Source: Sulfurimonas sp.
GTDB lineage: Bacteria > Campylobacterota > Campylobacteria > Campylobacterales > Sulfurimonadaceae
NCBI GenBank assembly: GCA_021648465.1
Contig: JAKISR010000002.1
Location: forward strand, 1-64,000
Reading direction: 5' to 3'
Length of the DNA: 64,000 nucleotides
This document shows positions 44,381-54,050 of this stretch, piece after piece; positions within the stretch are counted from its first letter, which is position 1, and each line of letters starts with the position of its first letter. The position numbers were made by a program, and so were the translations under genes. The notes beneath the pieces are model-generated. The model saw nothing but the letters and a program-made list of their open reading frames with translations. It did no database searches and had not been told where the DNA came from.

Positions 44381-47077
44381 TTATGCAACTGCAATATCTT
44401 CTTTTAATTTTTGCGAAATTCCTAAAAGCCCTATGGGGTCAATAGACATAATTATTTGTCCATTGCCAAGTAATGCTGTTCCACTAAAGAGTGGATGATC
44501 TTCCATTATGCCAACAAGAGGTTTTTGCACTACATCTAGTTGACCTAAAAATTTATTTACAACAACTGCGAGCATATTATCTTTTATATTTAGAACAACT
44601 ATAGATAATGGTTCATCAGTTTTAACATTTTCATCAAGCATTGATTTTATAAATAAAAGAGGAATAACCTCACCTCTTATATAAACAAATGGCTCGTTAT
44701 GAAGATATTCTATCTCTTCTCTTTGAAGTTTTACAGTTTCAGATACACTATCCATAGGTATGCCATAATGAATATCATTCATTTGAATATGAAGAAGTGA
44801 TGTAACAGCTAGTGACATCGGAATGGAAAGAAAAATAGTTGTACCTTTATTTGCTTGAGTTTTAATTTTGATAGAACCACCAAAATTTTCTATTGATTTT
44901 CTTACAACATCCATGCCTACACCACGACCACTAAATTCTGTTATCTCATCAACAGTAGATAAGCCTGGTAATAAAACAAGTTCTGCAAGTTCATTTTCAC
45001 TTAATGCATCAATTTGTTCATAAGTCATCAGACCCTTTTCAAGAACTTTATTTACAACTCTATCTGTATTTATGCCAGCACCATCATCTATAATTTCTAT
45101 AATAATTTTATCAGATTGTGCATATGCTTTTAAATTAATATTTCCATTTACACTTTTACCTTTTTTTTCTCTAATATCTGGCAACTCTATACCATGATCA
45201 AGAGAATTTCTCATAATATGAATCATTGGATCTGCTAACATTTCAATCATGTTTTTATCAAGTTTAGTTTCACCACCCTCCATGGTGAGATTCACTTTTT
45301 TCTCAAGCTTTTTAGATATATCTCGAACAAGTTTAGGATATCTATCAAAAACATAAGAAATTGGCAACATTCTCATACCCATAATTAAATCTTGAAGCTG
45401 TTCTGAAAGACGATTTATGAAAATATACTTCTCCATAATCTCCCTTTTTATAACATCATGGGTCATACTAATTACATTATCAGCTAAATATGGCAAAGAA
45501 TTTTTTGCAACCAGTAATTCACCGACTACATTCATTAAGCTATCAATTGACTCCTGCTCTATCTTAACAGTTTTTCCAACTATAGATTTTTTAGAATTCT
45601 CTTTCGTCTCTACATTATTTTTATTAACTATCTCTTGCGTTGATTTTTTATTTTCTTGTTCCACATTAGGCTCATCTGCAGTTTTAGTTATTTCAACTTC
45701 TGAAATCTGTTTTATTTCAGTAGAAATCAACTCATTTATATCTAATTCTTTATCTAAAAAAGACTGAATTTCATTTTTTGTCAATAAAGTATCAGGCATC
45801 GATGGAATATATTTTCTAACCTTTTCTATCATATAAATAATTCTTTGTAAATCATCATCATTATTTACATAGTCTAATGCTTTATGCTGTTGTCTTAAAA
45901 TATTTTTTACAGCTAACTCTATGTTTTTACTATCTTCAACAGCAATCTCTTTAGATATTTTTGAACTATCAGAATTTACTTCTTTTGTTTTAGTATTACT
46001 AGGATTATTTCCTATATAAACTTCACCTTTATAAATATTTGAAAAGAAATCATTTAGTTTATCAACATCTTCTTCATTTATTAAACCAGAAATATTTAAA
46101 AATCTTTGTAATTGTGCATATTGAAGAGTATTTTCACCAACAAGAGACATAGCTTTTTTGGCTTCTGCTATTATTAAATTTAAATCTGAATTTTGTATAA
46201 CAGATTTTAATTCTTTAAGAGAGTCTAATTTATGATTAGCGTCTCCCATATTTATTTGAAGTAATGATGATATATCTAAAGGTAAAAACTGAAGTTCATC
46301 AATAAAGTTAAATAGTGAATCTAGTATATCCTCATAGGTAGCATATATATACGCAACTATATGTGTTCTTAATAACATACCTTCTTTATCTTCTTCACCA
46401 CTTAAGGTAGCTTTAGAATTTTCATCACTTATGCATGAGTAAACACCTAAAACCTTGTCTTCTAAAAGAGATAGAGCATATGCAGGATCATTACCATAAA
46501 CCATACATGATTCATCAATATCAAATACTACTGCATATAAATTTTCATTTTGAGTATACTCTTCATTTAGCTCTGCATTATTAAACACTATTTTTTTAGT
46601 ATCTATCCCATTTAACATATTAAGAGGTAAATTGATAACATTTAATTTATCTTCTGTCAATGTAAATGGTATTTCCCATTGAACCTCATTTTCTAATGTT
46701 TTACCCATTTGGTTATTTAAATTTTCTATAATATTTTTAACTATAGCCTCATCAGATTTTATAATACCTTCACTTTCCTCTGCCGCTTCAATTAAATTTA
46801 AAACCTCATCAAAAGCATTATAAAGTGCATCTATCATTCCATCAGCAAATTCTAATTCTTTAGATCTTAACATATCTAAAAGATCTTCAGCATAATGAGT
46901 AATATCTCTTACACTATCAAAACCAACAATTCCACTTCCACCTTTTAGAGTATGGGCTGCACGAAATACAGAATTAAGCAACTCTGGATCATCACCATTA
47001 ATATTTTCAATATTTTGATCAATAAAGGCTAAATTTTCTCTTGCTTCACTTAAAAACTGCTCTAATAATGGATCCAT
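44381..47077 (-). CDS. cheA: Chemotaxis histidine kinase CheA
   Basis: An 898-residue kinase. Hpt domain at residues 1-105 with phospho-accepting His42 in FRAAHTLKGGSG; a long unrecognised middle (about 110-480) in place of a clear CheY-binding P2; dimerisation segment around SIDSLMNVVGELLVAKN (about 510); ATPase domain with IHIMRNSLDHGIELP, IDDGAGI and GLSTVDEITEFSGRGVGMDVV (about 610-720); then a C-terminal CheW-like domain. No receiver domain is fused. It is the centre of the cluster, flanked by two CheY genes and a CheW. Confidence 0.95.
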   Translation of the reverse strand: MDPLLEQFLSEARENLAFIDQNIENINGDDPELLNSVFRAAHTLKGGSGIVGFDSVRDITHYAEDLLDMLRSKELEFADGMIDALYNAFDEVLNLIEAAEESEGIIKSDEAIVKNIIENLNNQMGKTLENEVQWEIPFTLTEDKLNVINLPLNMLNGIDTKKIVFNNAELNEEYTQNENLYAVVFDIDESCMVYGNDPAYALSLLEDKVLGVYSCISDENSKATLSGEEDKEGMLLRTHIVAYIYATYEDILDSLFNFIDELQFLPLDISSLLQINMGDANHKLDSLKELKSVIQNSDLNLIIAEAKKAMSLVGENTLQYAQLQRFLNISGLINEEDVDKLNDFFSNIYKGEVYIGNNPSNTKTKEVNSDSSKISKEIAVEDSKNIELAVKNILRQQHKALDYVNNDDDLQRIIYMIEKVRKYIPSMPDTLLTKNEIQSFLDKELDINELISTEIKQISEVEITKTADEPNVEQENKKSTQEIVNKNNVETKENSKKSIVGKTVKIEQESIDSLMNVVGELLVAKNSLPYLADNVISMTHDVIKREIMEKYIFINRLSEQLQDLIMGMRMLPISYVFDRYPKLVRDISKKLEKKVNLTMEGGETKLDKNMIEMLADPMIHIMRNSLDHGIELPDIREKKGKSVNGNINLKAYAQSDKIIIEIIDDGAGINTDRVVNKVLEKGLMTYEQIDALSENELAELVLLPGLSTVDEITEFSGRGVGMDVVRKSIENFGGSIKIKTQANKGTTIFLSIPMSLAVTSLLHIQMNDIHYGIPMDSVSETVKLQREEIEYLHNEPFVYIRGEVIPLLFIKSMLDENVKTDEPLSIVVLNIKDNMLAVVVNKFLGQLDVVQKPLVGIMEDHPLFSGTALLGNGQIIMSIDPIGLLGISQKLKEDIAVA

Positions 47078-47087
47078 GCTATCTCCC

Positions 47088-47453
47088 TTAATCTTTTAAT
47101 AAAATATTTATATATGCTTGAAGTAAATCAGGCTTAATTGGTTTAGTTTCAAAAAGATTAGCACCAACTTTATATGCAGCGATTTTGTCATCATCTTTTT
47201 CTTGTGTTGTAACCATAATTACAGGTACAAATTTATAATCACTTTGTTTTCTCAAATCTACAATAAATGTATATCCATCCATAATTGGCATATTTACATC
47301 AACAAGATAAAGATCAATTTTAGTATTTAAACTTTTCTCTAATGCTTCCATGCCATTTTCTGCTTCAACCACTTCTATATTCATAGTATTTAATATAGAA
47401 CCATGATAATTTCTTATTGTTTTTGAATCATCTACAACCATCACTTTTAACAT
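47088..47453 (-). CDS. cheY: CheY-like response regulator (a)
   Basis: A 121-residue stand-alone receiver: MVVDDSKTIR, phosphoacceptor in LYLVDVNMPIMDG (Asp near 54), the switch Thr in VTTQEKDDD, and KPI with the conserved Lys. It lies 10 bp upstream of cheA and 8 bp from the CheZ-like gene. Output target unknown: motor or internal phosphate sink. Confidence 0.92.
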   Translation of the reverse strand: MLKVMVVDDSKTIRNYHGSILNTMNIEVVEAENGMEALEKSLNTKIDLYLVDVNMPIMDGYTFIVDLRKQSDYKFVPVIMVTTQEKDDDKIAAYKVGANLFETKPIKPDLLQAYINILLKD

Positions 47454-47461
47454 AATATCTC

Positions 47462-47851
47462 CTAAAAAAATTCTATTTCTTTTTGATCATGAGCTCCAAG
47501 TTTGCCAGAAAATGAATCTCGCCTATCCTTAGCTATATCAAGTATTTCTAATAATTTTTTATTAAAATCTGCAAATGCATCAGTAGATATTTGATTATCA
47601 ACTTTATATAAATTCTCAAAAAGTTCTAAATTACTTTGTACACTATCAATTGCTTCTATAGTAGCAGTTAACTGCTGTGAAATAATATCTTGGTATTGTA
47701 AAGATGTAGTAGCATTATCATCTAATTCTATATTATTATTTTCTATAAATTTAGTAAGCATTATCATAGAATCTTGAGACATTTTAATAGTATCTTGTTC
47801 AACTTCTCTAATATGTGTAAGAAGCTCACTTATTGATGATAAAATATTCAT
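47462..47851 (-). CDS. CheZ-like protein (small)
   Basis: A 129-residue all-helical protein. Its centre TSLQYQDIISQQLTATIEAI matches the CheZ catalytic helix: YQD followed four residues later by Gln, as in YQDIHRQ of the CheZ at 1662-2339 and in the catalytic Asp/Gln pair of E. coli CheZ. It is shorter than classical CheZ and its end KEIEFF is a possible CheY-contact tail. Placement between two cheY genes supports a phosphatase acting on one of them (inference). Confidence 0.7.
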   Translation of the reverse strand: MNILSSISELLTHIREVEQDTIKMSQDSMIMLTKFIENNNIELDDNATTSLQYQDIISQQLTATIEAIDSVQSNLELFENLYKVDNQISTDAFADFNKKLLEILDIAKDRRDSFSGKLGAHDQKEIEFF

Positions 47852-47866
47852 AATATCTCCTTAAAT

Positions 47867-48238
47867 CTATGGCAGTCTTAAAACTCTAGTAATGGCTTGT
47901 TTTAACTGAGCTGGATTAAATGGTTTTACTATCCATCCAGTTAGCCCTAAAGCTTTACCTTTTTGTTTAAGTTCCGCCTTTGTCTCTGTTGTTAACATCA
48001 AGCATGGTGTTCTACTTGTCGAACTTACCTTTCTTAAACCTTCTAAAAACTCAAGTCCATTCATTACAGGCATATTAAGATCTGTAATGATTAAATCTGG
48101 TGTCATACCAGCTTCAATTTCCGCTAAAGCAACTTGAGCCTCTGTATACTGTTTAACTTCTATTGGCATAGAACTTGTCACCATCCTTGTTGAAGCTAAA
48201 GCAGTTTCACTATCATCTACAAATATTACTAATGGCAT
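47867..48238 (-). CDS. cheY: CheY-like response regulator (b)
   Basis: A 123-residue stand-alone receiver: IFVDDSETALAS, phosphoacceptor in DLIITDLNMPVMNGLEFL (Asp near 57), MLTTETK with the switch Thr and WIVKPFNP with the conserved Lys. It lies 9 bp behind cheR. Confidence 0.92.
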   Translation of the reverse strand: MPLVIFVDDSETALASTRMVTSSMPIEVKQYTEAQVALAEIEAGMTPDLIITDLNMPVMNGLEFLEGLRKVSSTSRTPCLMLTTETKAELKQKGKALGLTGWIVKPFNPAQLKQAITRVLRLP

Positions 48239-48247
48239 ATTATTCTC

Positions 48248-49081
48248 CTATTTTTGGTAAATTAATGTATTATCTATTTTTTTTGCCTTAAAGACAGAGA
48301 CAATACGACTCATATATTCAGCATGACCTAAAAGAACATATCCACCTGAATTTAACATATCATAAAACGTCATTGCTACCTCTTTTTTTGATGCATCATC
48401 AAAATAAATCAACATATTTCTTGAAAAAATAATATCGAATTTCCCAAGTCTTCTCATATGATCTTTATTAAATATATTTATAACTTTAAAGTCAACACTT
48501 CCATGAAGATCTTTTATTAAACTATAGTTTTGTTTTGTTTTTTTAAACCATTTTTTTATAATATCCTTTGGTATATTATGAATTGAACGCTGTGTATATT
48601 TTGCCTCTTTTGCTTTCTCTATTACAGTTGAATCTATATCAATTCCAACAATCTCAATGTCTCTTTGTTCCACAATATTTGCTTCTTCTAGTATGTGAAG
48701 TACTATGGAATATGGTTCTTCACCAGTAGAACATGGTGCAGATAAAATTCTAATAGGCCTAGAAGATGGCAATATTTTATGAAGTTCAGGCAATATGTTA
48801 TTTGCTATAACTTCAAATTGATCTTTTTCTCTAAAAAAATAAGTTTCGTTTACAGTAACTGCATTCATTAATTCTTGAAATTCTTCACCATTTTTATCTT
48901 CAAAACGAAGTTTAAAAAAGTATTTTCTAAAGTTATTAATCTCTAATTGTTTTGAACGAGTTTCTACATGTTTTAAAAGTTTATCAAAGTGCTTCTCTTT
49001 TTCAAGATATATCCCACTTTTTCTATAAATAAATTCACCCATTTTTAAAAAATTTTCATCTGATAAAAAACTAGACACCAC
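48248..49081 (-). CDS. cheR: Chemoreceptor methyltransferase CheR
   Basis: A 277-residue SAM-dependent glutamate methyltransferase. Markers: NAVTVNETYFFREKDQFE (about 72-90), IRILSAPCSTGEEPYSIVLHI (SAM motif, about 110, in part), VGIDIDSTVIEKA and FSRNMLIYFDDASKKEV (about 215). It starts directly at the end of the HEAT gene. With CheB it gives the pathway an adaptation loop. Confidence 0.95.
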   Translation of the reverse strand: MVSSFLSDENFLKMGEFIYRKSGIYLEKEKHFDKLLKHVETRSKQLEINNFRKYFFKLRFEDKNGEEFQELMNAVTVNETYFFREKDQFEVIANNILPELHKILPSSRPIRILSAPCSTGEEPYSIVLHILEEANIVEQRDIEIVGIDIDSTVIEKAKEAKYTQRSIHNIPKDIIKKWFKKTKQNYSLIKDLHGSVDFKVINIFNKDHMRRLGKFDIIFSRNMLIYFDDASKKEVAMTFYDMLNSGGYVLLGHAEYMSRIVSVFKAKKIDNTLIYQK

Positions 49082-49705
49082 TTATCCTTTAATCATCTTA
49101 ATTGCACTATCAACTGCAAAATTAACATAAACACTTTTATTAAATCTATTTTTTAAAGACTCTAACAACTCTACATCACTTAATTCTCCAATTTCTCCCA
49201 TATAATCAACTGCTGTCATCGCGACATTGATATCTTTTTCATTTTCTAAAAGCTCAACTAACATATCTCTTGATTCAGCAAAATCAACATCTCCTAAAAC
49301 ATTAATAGCAAAAATTCTCAAGTCTCTATCATCACCAATTAAAAATTTTACTATGTAATACTTTATTGCACTTCCATAATTTCTTAAAATAGATATACCT
49401 AAGTTTCTAACATAAGCATTTTCTACTTTTAGTAGCCCCATTATAGATTCAATCAGCTTATTATTTGGCTCCATCAATGATATTACCGATGCAATCTTAG
49501 TCAAGATTTTTTTATCTATAGTATCATTTTGAATTAAAGAAATTAGGTATTTTCCTGTTGAATCAAACTTTGCTATTTCTTCTATAGCATAGTCTTTATA
49601 TCCCATATTATCACTAGTTTCAAAAAAGTCAATAGCTTCTTCAAGAGTTAAAAGTTTTGGTAATTCATCTACTTCTTGCTTAATATGCTTTTTAATTAAA
49701 GCCAT
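49082..49705 (-). CDS. HEAT-repeat protein
   Basis: A 207-residue all-helical protein with HEAT-like repeats, for example VENAYVRNLGISILRNYG, DDRDLRIFAINVLGDVD and DINVAMTAVDYMGEIG in succession. It is expected to be a protein-binding scaffold. HEAT proteins occur in several chemosensory gene clusters, and here it lies between cheB and cheR with 12 bp and 0 bp spacing, so it may act in adaptation. Confidence 0.8.
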   Translation of the reverse strand: MALIKKHIKQEVDELPKLLTLEEAIDFFETSDNMGYKDYAIEEIAKFDSTGKYLISLIQNDTIDKKILTKIASVISLMEPNNKLIESIMGLLKVENAYVRNLGISILRNYGSAIKYYIVKFLIGDDRDLRIFAINVLGDVDFAESRDMLVELLENEKDINVAMTAVDYMGEIGELSDVELLESLKNRFNKSVYVNFAVDSAIKMIKG

Positions 49706-49717
49706 TTAATTCTCCTT

Positions 49718-50779
49718 CTATTTTAATGTGGTAACTTTTTTTAAAATTTTCATAAAATCAAGTTGTTCTGATACACCACCCATATCAAATGCAACTTTTG
49801 GCATTCCATATACAGTAGCACTCTCTTCACTTTCACCTAAAGTATACGCACCAGCTTTTTTAAGTTCAACCATACCATTTGCTCCATCATCCCCAATACC
49901 AGTTAATAAAACTGCTACAACATCTGAAGGTTTAAAAGTTTTAGCAGCACTTAACATCATCTCATTCACACTTGGTTGAAAATATGCATCACCTTTATCA
50001 TTATTCTCTCTAATTATTACTTTACCAGAAATTTTTTTAGTAAAATTAAGATGTGTACCACCTTTTGCTATATATATGTTTCCAGGTAAAACTTCCATAT
50101 TTTTTGAGGTTTCATATACATTTAATTTACTAGCTCTATCAAGTCTTGATGCAAAAGATTGTGTAAATTGTTCTGGCATATGTTGCACTATGCAAACAGG
50201 ATATTTATAATCAAGAGGAAGTGAAGCACATAGCTGTTCTATTAAACCTGGACCTCCTGTAGATGAGCCAATTAAAATTATTTTTTCTATTTTTTCATTA
50301 CCTACTTTTGCTTGTGGCTTTTGGCTTCTTTGTTGATTAGGTCTTTCTCTTTGTACTCTGCTAATGCTTCTACTTTTAAGTCTTCTTTTTGGTATAAGAC
50401 TTAAAGATTTAATCTTTTGTAATATCTCATGTCGATTTTCATTTCTACCAACATTCATTGTTCCTGGTTTTGGAATGTAATCTATTGCTCCTAAGCTTAA
50501 TGCATCCATAGTAATATCTGCATCTGCAGTTGTTAATGAACTTATCATCAATATTGCAGTTGGTTTTTTTTTCATTATTTGCTTAACAGCTTCTATGCCA
50601 TCCATTACGGGCATATTAATATCCATTGTTATAACATCATATTGAGTTTCTAAAGCTTTACTTACGGCTTCTTGTCCATTTTTTGCTATATCTATTTCAA
50701 AATTAAGTACTGAAATTATTTCACTTAGCTGTTTCCTGACAAGGGCAGAATCATCAACAATCAGTATCTTTTTTGCCAT
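49718..50779 (-). CDS. cheB: Chemotaxis methylesterase CheB
   Basis: A 353-residue protein with a receiver (ILIVDDSALVRKQ, DVITMDINMPVMDG) and a C-terminal methylesterase with the catalytic triad in LIGSSTGGPG (Ser), CIVQHMPEQF (His) and LLTGIGDDGANGM (Asp). The linker is basic and Gln/Arg-rich. The start overlaps the end of the triple-CheW gene by 1 bp. Confidence 0.95.
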   Translation of the reverse strand: MAKKILIVDDSALVRKQLSEIISVLNFEIDIAKNGQEAVSKALETQYDVITMDINMPVMDGIEAVKQIMKKKPTAILMISSLTTADADITMDALSLGAIDYIPKPGTMNVGRNENRHEILQKIKSLSLIPKRRLKSRSISRVQRERPNQQRSQKPQAKVGNEKIEKIILIGSSTGGPGLIEQLCASLPLDYKYPVCIVQHMPEQFTQSFASRLDRASKLNVYETSKNMEVLPGNIYIAKGGTHLNFTKKISGKVIIRENNDKGDAYFQPSVNEMMLSAAKTFKPSDVVAVLLTGIGDDGANGMVELKKAGAYTLGESEESATVYGMPKVAFDMGGVSEQLDFMKILKKVTTLK

Positions 50780-52137
50780 TACTCTTCCTTGTTTTGTATA
50801 ATTTTTTGAATATCCATGTTTAGAATCAATCTGTCACCGTTATCTAAGTATAAAATATTGGTAAAAAGATCATCTTTTTGCTCTTTTATTTCACTATTTT
50901 TAACACCTAAAATATCACTGATACTATCTACAATAAAACCTATTTTGCTTTCATTAATATTGCAAACAATAATTTTTGAATCATCGTTAATAATTGCAGG
51001 AATATTCAATCTATCAAATAATGAGACAATAGTAACTATTAGCCCTCTAATATTAATAATACCATCAATATTACTTTTACTAAATGCTACTTTTATAGAG
51101 TCAACAACATCTATAATTTCAGCAACATATTCAACATCAAAAGCATATTCTTCCTCTGCTAATTTAAAGACAATAACTTCCATATCATTATCATTATCAG
51201 ATACTATACTATTGTTTTTTGATTTTAAATGTGTACGATTATCATTAAAAATAACCTTTAAAAGGTCTTTGTCAAAAAAAGATATTAATGAATTTTCATC
51301 ATGAATCACTCCAGCAATCTTGTTACCTTCAAAAGCATTTTTTTTATACTCAATATTTTTAGTTGAAAAGTTTTTTATATCAATTATTTCATCAACTAAA
51401 AGTCCTATCGTATCTTCACCATATGAAGTTATCAATATACGATTTTTCTCACTTGAATTATTTTCAAAATTATAATAAGTTCGTAAATCTATAATAGCAA
51501 TCAGCTCTTCTCTTAAAGTAATTAAACCAAGAAGTTCTTTTTCACTACCTATTATATTTGTAAAATTCACATCGGCAAGTATAATTTCTCTTAAATATTC
51601 TATATTTAAAGCAAATTTTTCTTTTCCCATTGCAAAAATTAAAAATCTGTTTGAATCTTCTTCTTCATTTTGTTCAATTTTTATCTTTCCACTATGAATC
51701 TCTTTCGCTTGAATATTAACTTTATTTATTTTAGAAAATAAAATATCAAGAGAAAGTATTTGAACTAAAGTATCATCATATTTATAAATAGCTATAACTG
51801 GATCGTCATTTTTATTGGCATATTCAATATTTTTTTTATCAATATTTACAGTATTATAAACTTCACTAACCAAAAGAGCATTTGTTGCAAAAGCATTATT
51901 TAAGCTTAACAATCTACTATCACTCTTTTTTAAATCTACTGCATCCATACCTAATAAAAGATTTATATCAATCATTGTTATAACATTTCCACCAATTGCA
52001 CAAAACCCAACTGTACCCTTTGGTCTTAAAGGAAGATCCATAAACATTGGTACTCTAGAGATTTGATTTATATCTTCTGTAGAAATACCATAATTTTCTG
52101 AACCATTTTTAATGATTAAAATCTCTTCAATTTGCAT
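50779..52137 (-). CDS. Triple CheW-domain scaffold protein
   Basis: A 452-residue protein made of three CheW-like units: about 1-140 (ILIIKNGSENYGISTEDINQI), about 160-295 (FLIFAMGKEKFALNIEYLREI) and about 315-450 (VIVFKLAEEEYAFDVEYVAEI), each followed by the IxG..I.(L/R)xxxxxxIDL-type strand (for example LGLITLREELIAIIDLRTYY). It could bridge several CheA or receptor units and shape the array. It lies 5 bp behind the receptor gene. Confidence 0.85.
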   Translation of the reverse strand: MQIEEILIIKNGSENYGISTEDINQISRVPMFMDLPLRPKGTVGFCAIGGNVITMIDINLLLGMDAVDLKKSDSRLLSLNNAFATNALLVSEVYNTVNIDKKNIEYANKNDDPVIAIYKYDDTLVQILSLDILFSKINKVNIQAKEIHSGKIKIEQNEEEDSNRFLIFAMGKEKFALNIEYLREIILADVNFTNIIGSEKELLGLITLREELIAIIDLRTYYNFENNSSEKNRILITSYGEDTIGLLVDEIIDIKNFSTKNIEYKKNAFEGNKIAGVIHDENSLISFFDKDLLKVIFNDNRTHLKSKNNSIVSDNDNDMEVIVFKLAEEEYAFDVEYVAEIIDVVDSIKVAFSKSNIDGIINIRGLIVTIVSLFDRLNIPAIINDDSKIIVCNINESKIGFIVDSISDILGVKNSEIKEQKDDLFTNILYLDNGDRLILNMDIQKIIQNKEE

Positions 52138-52142
52138 TTTGA

Positions 52143-54032
52143 TTATCCCTGTTGAAGCTCATCTGCCATTACAGCTAAATCCTCTACACCCTCACCAATG
52201 TGTGAAACAGTCTCTATAATTAATTCACTAGCTTTACGGGACTCCATGGCATTTCTTGCACTCAGCTCTACTGCTTTTTGTATTTCACTAATACCTATCA
52301 TAACTTGATTCATACCCTCAAGATTTTGATCATTTACAATTTTTAATCCTGTATATCTATCAAGCAAATCAACTAGCATATCAGTAATTTTAATAATATC
52401 GTTAATCAAAGCATCTAATGAAGACTGTTCACTTCCTTGAGAAGCTAAAAGATTATTCCAATCAGCTCTAACTATCTCAATTTCAGAATTCATTGACTCA
52501 ACAATATCATTGATTTTATCTGTATTTGATTCTGAGTCTTTTGCTAAGTTTCTAATATCAGAAGATACAACAGCAAAACCTTTACCAAACTCACCAGCAC
52601 GAGCTGCTTCGATAGAACCACTAATTGCAAGCATATTTAGCTGAACAATAGAGTTAGAGATATTTCCAACCGTTTTATCAACATTCTTAGTTTCCTTAAC
52701 TATTACATTTAACTCTTCTGCAGCACCATTACCTTGTGTGATAGAATCATTAAATGCACTTTTAATTTCACTCATTGTATTTTTTACAACCGTAAAAGAG
52801 ACTTTTAAAAGATCAAAATTTCTTCTAGCAATCTCTATTAGTTTATCAATATCTTTGGCAGCTTCTATACCAGCTTCTATAAGTTCTTTATTATTTAATG
52901 CACTTTTATTAGTTGTATGTGATGATGATTCTATCTGATTTAAAGCAGTTGTAACATCCTCTAAAGCATTTTGAATATCTTCCATTGAGCCACCAATTGT
53001 ATCAGCAGATAAAGCTATGTCTTCCGCTGATTTCATTGTGTCTGTAGAGTATTTCAACTCTTCTGCTAAATTTGAGAGTTCCTTTATATCATCTTCTGTT
53101 TGAGCAAGAGCATCTGATTGAATATCTATACCATTTAAAGTTTTTTCTACAGATTGAGCAATCTCACTTGAAGCACTAGCAATATCTTGTGACCCTTCAT
53201 TTATTTTAGAAACAATATCACTAAGTTTTTGAGTATGTGTATTTACACTTCTTGCTGCTTCAACAGAATAAACTGCTATTTTTGTAAGCTCTTCCATCTT
53301 AAGACTAAGTGAATTGCCTTTTGTTCCATTAGAAGAGATAATTACAGTAGTATCACCAATACTGGTGATTATATTATCTATGCTACCTTGGATTTTATTT
53401 ACAAGTTCTGAGATAAACTCAGCATTTTTTTCACTCTCTCCAGCTAAAGCACGAGTTTCATCAGCAACGACTGCGAAACCTTTACCATGCTCTTTTGCAC
53501 GACTAGCTTCAATTGCAGCATTTAATGCTAAAAGATTTGTTTGATCAGCAATTTTTGCGATAAAACCAACTGCATTACCAATATTTTGTGATGAAATTTT
53601 TAACTCTTCAGATTTTGTTGAAGATTCTTTTGCAACTTTTACCGCAATATCCATTCTTGTAACAGAATCACTTATTTTATCAACTGAAGACATAATATTG
53701 TCTCCTGTAGATAAAGTTGAAGAGATAACCATGTTTATAGTTGAGTTCATTCTACTAATATTGCTGTTTATACTCTTTACATTTGATAAAGCTTGTTCAC
53801 TCGCCCCATTATTTTCTTCAGCAGCAGTTGCAATCTGCTCCATTGAGGATTTAAGCTCTTCTATAGCACTTACACTCTCTTGAGCATTTTCAAGTATTGT
53901 CATTGAAACACCAGCTATACTCTCACTTATTTGCTGTTGCTTTGCCAATGTTCTTTGACGTCTTTTGTCATTTCCACCAGATACAGCTGTAGATAAAGAT
54001 GAATCTGAATTATTTTTTTTTACTAATGCCAT
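52143..54032 (-). CDS. Soluble chemoreceptor with two signalling tips
   Basis: A 629-residue methyl-accepting chemotaxis protein without any membrane helix or sensor domain. Two hairpin-tip motifs are visible: QTNLLALNAAIEASRAKEHG near residues 164-183 and QLNMLAISGSIEAARAGEFG near 464-483, each followed by GKGFAVV. The first fits the canonical kinase-contact tip; the second is more divergent. The protein therefore looks like a tandem duplication of the signalling domain. Input probably comes from the PAS protein encoded 18 bp upstream. Confidence 0.92.
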   Translation of the reverse strand: MALVKKNNSDSSLSTAVSGGNDKRRQRTLAKQQQISESIAGVSMTILENAQESVSAIEELKSSMEQIATAAEENNGASEQALSNVKSINSNISRMNSTINMVISSTLSTGDNIMSSVDKISDSVTRMDIAVKVAKESSTKSEELKISSQNIGNAVGFIAKIADQTNLLALNAAIEASRAKEHGKGFAVVADETRALAGESEKNAEFISELVNKIQGSIDNIITSIGDTTVIISSNGTKGNSLSLKMEELTKIAVYSVEAARSVNTHTQKLSDIVSKINEGSQDIASASSEIAQSVEKTLNGIDIQSDALAQTEDDIKELSNLAEELKYSTDTMKSAEDIALSADTIGGSMEDIQNALEDVTTALNQIESSSHTTNKSALNNKELIEAGIEAAKDIDKLIEIARRNFDLLKVSFTVVKNTMSEIKSAFNDSITQGNGAAEELNVIVKETKNVDKTVGNISNSIVQLNMLAISGSIEAARAGEFGKGFAVVSSDIRNLAKDSESNTDKINDIVESMNSEIEIVRADWNNLLASQGSEQSSLDALINDIIKITDMLVDLLDRYTGLKIVNDQNLEGMNQVMIGISEIQKAVELSARNAMESRKASELIIETVSHIGEGVEDLAVMADELQQG

Positions 54033-54050
54033 TATAAATTCCTTTTAATC

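Noticed and set aside
50816..51304. 162-codon plus-strand ORF
   Set aside because: It is antisense to the triple-CheW gene, is low-complexity (Ser/Ile/Leu) and has no ribosome site. The minus-strand frame is clearly coding.
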